Source: Draconibacterium sp. (GTDB lineage: Bacteria > Bacteroidota > Bacteroidia > Bacteroidales > Prolixibacteraceae). From it: DNA of 10,717 nt. Of this stretch, positions 6,507 to 10,717 are shown piece after piece. The notes under the pieces were generated by a model that did not search any database, was not told the DNA's origin, and saw only the letters and a program-made list of their open reading frames with translations. Each line of letters starts with the position of its first letter. The first letter of the stretch is position 1. The translations under genes were made by a program, and so were the position numbers. The stretch covers positions 1-10,717 of the forward strand of contig JALUZN010000159.1 in the NCBI GenBank assembly GCA_027011835.1. Reading direction: 5' to 3'.

Positions 6507-8867
6507 TTAAGTTGCAATCTTTTTTATCATTCTCACAACGTTCAAATTCCCCTTTCGTTCGTAGTTGAATTTCTCAACATTATTCCGGATAAAATGAATT
6601 CCCAATCCTCCAATTTTTCGTTCGTCAACCGAGCTGGTTGTATCTGCCGGGTCGTAAATTGTTGGGTCGAATAATTTGCCGTCGTCTGTAACTTGCAGTG
6701 TAACAGTATTGTTTTGTTGAATGAGAGTCACTTCAATTTCATGAATATCATTATCGGTAAATGCATACGAAATTACATTTACAATCCACTCTTCCAACGC
6801 AAGATTCAATTGTATTAAAAACGGTTGCGGCCATTTTAACTTATCGGCTAAATCTTCGAGCCACGATGCAATGCGCTGAAACTCTGCTTTACTGTTTGTG
6901 AAAACAATCGATGTTTCAAACTTCTCTTTTTCGCTTTCAATAGTTTTGTAATTTTTATTTAAAATACAGAGCATTGTAATATCGTCAGACTGTTCGGCCT
7001 TACCAACAAACTCTTTCACCTGCGACTTTATGGTTGCAATACATTTTTCGGCAGTATGAAATTTTTCTGTTTGCATGAGTTGCAAAAGTGTATTGTCGCC
7101 AAAAAGTTGTTTCGATTCATTCATAGCTTCGGTTACCCCATCGGTATAAAGTAAAAACATACTGTCTTTCGGTAACGGCAACGTTTCGTTTTTAAAATTA
7201 ATATCGGCTAAAGCCCCTACAGGAGGAGCTGCAGCAGGTTGAATAAAATGGCTGTTTTCGCCTTGCACAATAATTGGCGGATTGTGTCCCGCATTGGCAA
7301 ACAGAAGTTCGTTGGTTTCTAAATCGAGAATGCCGCAAAATAGTGTAATAAACATGCAAGCGTCGTTATTCTCCGAAAGTTCGTTGTTAACAATATGAAG
7401 TGCTTTGGCAGGGTCGTTAATGGTTTGAATGGTCGATTTCAACAATGTTTTACCCACCGCCATAAATAGCGACGCAGGTACTCCTTTCCCCGAAACATCG
7501 CCAATACTAATGTATAATTTATTGTTGTCGAGCAGGGCAAAATCATACAAATCGCCTCCCACCTCTTTTGCCGAGTCGAGTGTTGCAAAAATATCGAGGC
7601 CGGAATATTTTGGAAACGGAGGAAAAAGTTTGGGCAAAATACCATGCTGAATTTCGCGTGCAATAGAGAGCTCGCTGGCAATTTTCTCTTTCTCGGCAGT
7701 AGTAGATGCAAGTGTTTTAATGTATGCTTTTAAGTCAACCCTCATCCGGTCGAAATCGTGAACCAAACGACCAATCTCGTCAGTATTCTTTATTTTAGGG
7801 AGAGAAGTATCGAAATCACCTACGGCTAGATGGTCGGCAGCATTACACAAAGCTTTTAACGGACGTGTAATTGAGTGCGACACGAAAAACGCAGGAATAA
7901 GCAATGCAAGAATTCCCAAAACGGCAATCAGAAACATCTTTTTATTGAGGTCGTAAACAGGATTTAAAAGTGAGCTTTCGGGGATAAGAAAGCCAATTCT
8001 CCAGTCGGATAAAGAGATGGTATTAAAATAGAGCCAAACCATATCATCGGAGTTAATGCTCTTAAAACGGAAAAAGCCCGATTTATTTTTAATTAAATAT
8101 TCCGACAGTTCTTCCATCGTTTTCCTGTTGGCAGCGTCTTTTAGTTTTAGTCCAATACTTGCTATTGTCTCTTTTAAAATCCACTCTTTTCTGGGATACA
8201 AAATTATTTGACCTTCGTTGGTTACCAAAACAGGTGCCCCCTCGTGGCCCAATTCAAGACTTGAAAGCAGCTGTTCTACCTGGTCGAGAATTAAATCGCA
8301 GGTAAGAATTGCAATTACCTCGCCGTTTACAATAACAGGAGTAGAATAAGTAACCATCATTTTATTGATGTCGGTATCAATATACGGATTGGTCCAAACC
8401 TCTTTTTTTTGGGTAAATGGAAGTTTGAACCAGTCGCTTTTATAATCCTCTTCCGGCGAGATTCTGTTGGCTGATTTTATCGAATCATTTTCTCTCCAGG
8501 CATAAAGCATCTGAAAACCGGCCTCAGCGAAATTCTGATTTGGTGCCAATGCAATCGCACTTCCACCAATCATAGGATTCTCGCGAACTACGTTACGGAG
8601 TATATTTAAACTTCCGGCACGTGTGATTGCCTTCGATTTAAAAACAAGAACCGCTTTATCGACTACGGTTTTTGCCTCAAAAAATCGAAGATTAATGTCG
8701 TGTGCTGCTTGTAACGACAGTGCCGAATAGTACTTCTTTTGATTTTCGATTACCCGCTTGCGCAAATTGTAGTTGCTTACTACCATAACAATGGCCAACA
8801 CAACTCCCGAGCTAGCAACAATGAGCAAAGCAAGTTTTAAGAAAAGTGATTTTTTTATCCAACGCAT
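6507..8867 (-). CDS. dCache-HAMP-SpoIIE phosphatase with C-terminal RsbW-like ATPase domain
   Basis: A 786-residue membrane sensor of the RsbU/SpoIIE class. Order: membrane segment 10-31; periplasmic dCache_1-type ligand domain about 35-308 (core around SDWFKLP at 144-150 and TYSTPV at 173-178); second membrane segment 310-330; HAMP about 330-383; short coiled coil 385-405; PP2C/SpoIIE phosphatase about 405-635; HATPase domain about 650-786. Metal-binding acidic residues of the phosphatase are present: Asp439 (EVGGDLYDF), Asp457 (GDVSGKG), Asp576 (YTDGVTE) and Asp628/629 (QSDDITM). The ATPase keeps its N-box (Glu693, Asn697), G1 (Asp728-Asp729-Gly730) and G2 (GGLGIHF, 753-759). So one chain carries both a predicted phosphatase and a predicted kinase/anti-sigma domain. 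The likely substrate is the STAS protein encoded 36 bp upstream. HAMP would pass ligand signals to the phosphatase. ATG at 8867 gives a normal membrane-anchor start. Confidence 0.93.
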   Translation of the reverse strand: MRWIKKSLFLKLALLIVASSGVVLAIVMVVSNYNLRKRVIENQKKYYSALSLQAAHDINLRFFEAKTVVDKAVLVFKSKAITRAGSLNILRNVVRENPMIGGSAIALAPNQNFAEAGFQMLYAWRENDSIKSANRISPEEDYKSDWFKLPFTQKKEVWTNPYIDTDINKMMVTYSTPVIVNGEVIAILTCDLILDQVEQLLSSLELGHEGAPVLVTNEGQIILYPRKEWILKETIASIGLKLKDAANRKTMEELSEYLIKNKSGFFRFKSINSDDMVWLYFNTISLSDWRIGFLIPESSLLNPVYDLNKKMFLIAVLGILALLIPAFFVSHSITRPLKALCNAADHLAVGDFDTSLPKIKNTDEIGRLVHDFDRMRVDLKAYIKTLASTTAEKEKIASELSIAREIQHGILPKLFPPFPKYSGLDIFATLDSAKEVGGDLYDFALLDNNKLYISIGDVSGKGVPASLFMAVGKTLLKSTIQTINDPAKALHIVNNELSENNDACMFITLFCGILDLETNELLFANAGHNPPIIVQGENSHFIQPAAAPPVGALADINFKNETLPLPKDSMFLLYTDGVTEAMNESKQLFGDNTLLQLMQTEKFHTAEKCIATIKSQVKEFVGKAEQSDDITMLCILNKNYKTIESEKEKFETSIVFTNSKAEFQRIASWLEDLADKLKWPQPFLIQLNLALEEWIVNVISYAFTDNDIHEIEVTLIQQNNTVTLQVTDDGKLFDPTIYDPADTTSSVDERKIGGLGIHFIRNNVEKFNYERKGNLNVVRMIKKIAT

Positions 8868-8903
8868 TGAATCGATTAATTTAAGAATAATCCGGTTTAA
8901 AAA

Positions 8904-9182
8904 CTATTCTTCAATATTCAGTATGGTCTGAAAACCGGCCATTTTAAATATGGCGTAAACATCATCATTCATTCCGCGCAAAGTAACCTTTCCTCCTGTT
9001 TTTGCCATTACTTTCGACAAAACAAGCATAACACGCAGTCCGGCGCTCGAGATGTAAACCGTTTCAGAAAAGTCGCAAAGAACAGAGTCGGGCTTTTCTT
9101 TTTCAATTTTTTGTAAAATTTGTTGTTCAACTTCAGGGGCATTTACGGCATCGAGCCGGGTTGGGATTTTGTACTGCATCAT
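8904..9182 (-). CDS. STAS-domain anti-sigma factor antagonist (RsbV/SpoIIAA type)
   Basis: A 92-residue, single-domain cytosolic protein. STAS antagonists bind RsbW-like kinases when unphosphorylated and are released when phosphorylated; SpoIIE-type phosphatases reset them. The conserved block is CDFSETVYISSAGLR (36-50). Ser46 aligns with the phosphorylated serine of SpoIIAA/RsbV, while the usual preceding Asp is Ser45 and the following residue is Ala47, a common variant (SSAGLR). The RLDAVNAPEVE opening (9-19) and the final helix (74-84) fit the fold, and the length is standard though slightly short (typical about 100-115). ATG at 9180-9182 is followed by a second Met, which is an equally possible start. 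It is encoded 36 bp before the phosphatase and 36 bp after the cupin, supporting a common transcript. It is the only STAS protein in the window and so the likely hub of the switch. Confidence 0.93.
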   Translation of the reverse strand: MMQYKIPTRLDAVNAPEVEQQILQKIEKEKPDSVLCDFSETVYISSAGLRVMLVLSKVMAKTGGKVTLRGMNDDVYAIFKMAGFQTILNIEE

Positions 9183-9218
9183 AATTATCTGTTTTTATAT
9201 AAAATTTACACTACGGAA

Positions 9219-9548
9219 TTAAGATTTAAACAAGAAGTCTTCGCGCTGCGGAGTAAACACATCAACAATAATTGAATCTTCAAGAGCAACAACGCCATGC
9301 GGAACACCCGAAGCAATGAAAATTGAATCGCCCGCAACTACTTTTTTTCGTTTCCCGTTTAATTCGAACTCGAACACACCCGAATGAATATAGCTAACCT
9401 GTTCGTGTGGGTGTGAGTGTACCATTCCTTTGGCTCCCTTTTTAAATTTTACTTCAACCATCATCATTTTACCACCTCTCGCAATTATTTTACGGCTCAC
9501 ACCTTCGTCTAAAAACTCCTCTTCTATTTTGCTGTTTATTGCAATCAT
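9219..9548 (-). CDS. Small cupin-domain protein
   Basis: A 109-residue single-domain cupin counted from ATG at 9546-9548. The double-stranded beta-helix motifs are clear: the first motif has the metal ligands in HSHPHEQ (His44, His46, Gln50, with His48 and Glu49 nearby) and the second has His84 in GVPHG. The final segment (Asp-Val-Phe-Thr-Pro to Glu-Asp-Phe) is typical of small cupins that bind a divalent metal; some of these act in sugar or pectin catabolism, but no reaction can be assigned here. The frame continues upstream to a GTG at 9626, but the extra 26 residues look unlike the fold, and members of this family usually start close to the ATG used here. It is the first gene of the leftward run and is 36 bp from the STAS gene, so co-transcription is likely although a functional link is unproven. 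Confidence 0.88.
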   Translation of the reverse strand: MIAINSKIEEEFLDEGVSRKIIARGGKMMMVEVKFKKGAKGMVHSHPHEQVSYIHSGVFEFELNGKRKKVVAGDSIFIASGVPHGVVALEDSIIVDVFTPQREDFLFKS

Positions 9549-9643
9549 AATCCATTCATTTTTAAAACAAGCAATATATTCAATTTTTGTTTCATTAGGA
9601 TATGTCCCTAAAGAATTATTCAACACACTTTTTGTTTAAGGCA

Positions 9644-9651
9644 CAAAATTA
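9644..9651 (-). promoter_or_regulatory. Candidate -7 promoter element of the cupin/partner-switch unit
   Basis: The minus strand reads TAATTTTG, a full match to TAnnTTTG, in the gap between the hydrolase and the cupin. Transcription would begin near 9637, giving a leader of about 90 bases before the cupin ATG. The -33 TTTG is not evident, so the call rests on the -7 match and position only. Confidence 0.33.
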
Positions 9652-9710
9652 ATTACCGGATTAAAAATCGATATGAAGAATTAGCGTATGTCGTTCTCCG
9701 ACAAAATAGT

Positions 9711-9736
9711 GCTTTGTAGATGTTCTGTTACAAAGC
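9711..9736 (-). terminator. Candidate hairpin terminator after the hydrolase gene
   Basis: GCTTTGTA (9711-9718) and TACAAAGC (9729-9736) form a perfect 8-bp inverted repeat with a 10-base loop, starting 4 bp after the stop codon of the leftward hydrolase. On the minus strand the stem is followed by ACTATTTTG, a weak T-tract. The stem is AT-rich and the T-run short, so this may be a weak terminator or processing hairpin. Confidence 0.4.
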
Positions 9737-9740
9737 CCCA

Positions 9741-10717
9741 CTAACTTTTGAGCCATAATAGCAGCTCTTTAAAAACTTTCTCTTTGTTAGCATGAATAAT
9801 CATTTTTATATTTTCGGGAACGTTTTTTTCTGAATATACTTTTATTGGAAAATCAAGAATACTTTTAACAACTTCAGAATTCTCTATTATTAAACCTTTA
9901 GCCGAAAGAGGATTTGCAATAAATAATTTCTGTGGATACAAACCGGCAATTAAATCGGGCAAGTCGTACTCCTCTATTGCACCGGCAACAGTCGATAATA
10001 TAAAGGCCGGCTTATAGTTTTGTTCCGTCGCAATTTCAGCAAAGCTCAAAAATGGTTGAATAAGACTTATTTTCTGAATATCCCTATCAAAATATGCTGC
10101 ATGAAGCAGTTCGCTACCCAGCCCGGCAACAGAAATTGCGGAGATTGAGCGATAGTCAGAAAGAGTGGTTTTAATAAAATGAGTCATTCTGATTATATCT
10201 TCTGCGCGAACCCCAACAATCGATTTGCCTGTTAAAATACCGGAAAACCAAAGATTATACGAAACCTTATCGATGTAAGCATCTCCTTTCAGGTAGCCCG
10301 GTCCAAGTTCTCCAATGCCCGGAAGATCGCCCAATAAAACAGTGTACCCATTTGCAACAAGCCGTTTCGCAAGACTATCAGTATTTGCAGCATACTCTTT
10401 CCCTTTTTCGTGTAACAAAAGTACAATTTCGTTTTTGCTGTTTTTTGAAGGAATAAACAGTGCGAGAGGTAGCATGTAATCTCCACTTCCGGGAATTATA
10501 TATTTTTCCAGTTTATAATCCTCATTAACATATCGTCCCGAAAAGATTTCGGCACCAAACTCTTTGGGAAATGAGAACCCCGAATATTTAATTATCGCTT
10601 CAGAAAGTCCCGACAAATGTTTATCGGCGTTTGTCCGTTTTAATTGGAGCGCCGAAATTTGTCTCTCCACAATTTTTTTATTTACCGAATAAATTGTTTC
10701 TGCATTAAACGAAGTAA
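9741..10717 (-). CDS. Alpha/beta-hydrolase, acetyl-xylan-esterase-like, C-terminal part (start beyond the window)
   Basis: The frame is open from the stop at 9741-9743 to the window edge (324 residues visible); the preceding codons read like coding sequence, so the GTG at 10668-10670 is internal and the true start lies outside. After a helical linker (visible residues 1-50), a hydrolase fold begins: VLLLHEKG (about 98-105), VLLGDLPGIGE (126-136) and the GKSIVGVRAEDI block (163-174) characteristic of large esterase-like hydrolases of Bacteroidota and Planctomycetes. The expected nucleophile elbow is SVAGLGSELL (195-204), where a GxSxG serine would be Gly200, so catalysis is doubtful or works differently. 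The DLPDLIAGLYPQKLF segment (251-265) and a late His near 308 resemble the acid/His region. It is probably the second domain of a larger, possibly secreted protein, but no signal peptide can be seen because the N-terminus is missing. Confidence 0.75.
   Translation of the reverse strand, partial: TSFNAETIYSVNKKIVERQISALQLKRTNADKHLSGLSEAIIKYSGFSFPKEFGAEIFSGRYVNEDYKLEKYIIPGSGDYMLPLALFIPSKNSKNEIVLLLHEKGKEYAANTDSLAKRLVANGYTVLLGDLPGIGELGPGYLKGDAYIDKVSYNLWFSGILTGKSIVGVRAEDIIRMTHFIKTTLSDYRSISAISVAGLGSELLHAAYFDRDIQKISLIQPFLSFAEIATEQNYKPAFILSTVAGAIEEYDLPDLIAGLYPQKLFIANPLSAKGLIIENSEVVKSILDFPIKVYSEKNVPENIKMIIHANKEKVFKELLLWLKS

Noticed and set aside
7439..7711. 90-codon open frame on the minus strand inside the phosphatase gene
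   Set aside because: It is in another frame of the conserved SpoIIE domain and has a low-complexity, basic composition with no motif.
9549..9626. N-terminal extension of the cupin to a GTG at 9626
   Set aside because: The added 26 residues do not resemble the cupin fold, GTG is less likely than the ATG at 9548, and the shorter form has the usual family length.
10668..10670. GTG as start codon of the hydrolase
   Set aside because: The frame continues without a stop to the window edge and the upstream codons read as normal coding sequence that runs smoothly into the helical linker, so the GTG is an internal valine.

Overview
The window looks like a piece of a Bacteroidota chromosome. It is AT-rich, Shine-Dalgarno sequences are mostly absent, several intergenic gaps hold candidates for the Bacteroidota -7 element (TAnnTTTG), and the gene families (long UbiD, MarC plus DUF2721, large acetyl-esterase-like hydrolase, Cache-HAMP-SpoIIE regulator) fit that phylum. 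A marine or anaerobic Marinilabiliales/Prolixibacteraceae-type organism is plausible, but this is only an impression. I see no rRNA, tRNA, CRISPR array, insertion sequence or phage gene.

Left part (1-3741): A short AT-rich upstream region may contain the first codons of a leftward gene cut by the window edge. It is followed by a GAF-fold protein that keeps the three cysteines of free methionine-(R)-sulfoxide reductase. This gene converges on a leftward UbiD-family decarboxylase of 632 residues. Divergent from UbiD is a two-gene rightward unit: a MarC-family membrane protein and a DUF2721 membrane protein, 9 bp apart.

Central and right part (3789-9548): five leftward genes lie in close succession. 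In transcription order they encode a small cupin, a STAS anti-anti-sigma-type protein, a 786-residue membrane regulator (dCache sensor, HAMP, SpoIIE/PP2C phosphatase, C-terminal RsbW-like ATPase), an MFS transporter, and a 505-residue fusion of an RsbW/SpoIIAB-like ATPase domain with GNAT acetyltransferase-like domains. The last two genes overlap by 23 bp. Together they carry all the parts of a partner-switching circuit: a sensor phosphatase, a phosphorylatable STAS switch and two candidate kinase domains. No sigma factor is present. Instead a transporter and an acetyltransferase fusion sit in the unit. My inference is that an external ligand sensed by the Cache domain sets the phosphorylation state of the STAS protein, which then controls the ATPase-GNAT fusion, the MFS protein or a sigma factor encoded elsewhere. 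This is the most interesting part of the window.

Right edge (9741-10717): the C-terminal 324 residues of an alpha/beta-hydrolase of the acetyl-xylan-esterase-like type. Its reading frame stays open through the edge, so its start lies outside. The usual serine nucleophile position appears to be glycine. A small hairpin just after its stop codon may end this transcript before the cupin/partner-switch unit.
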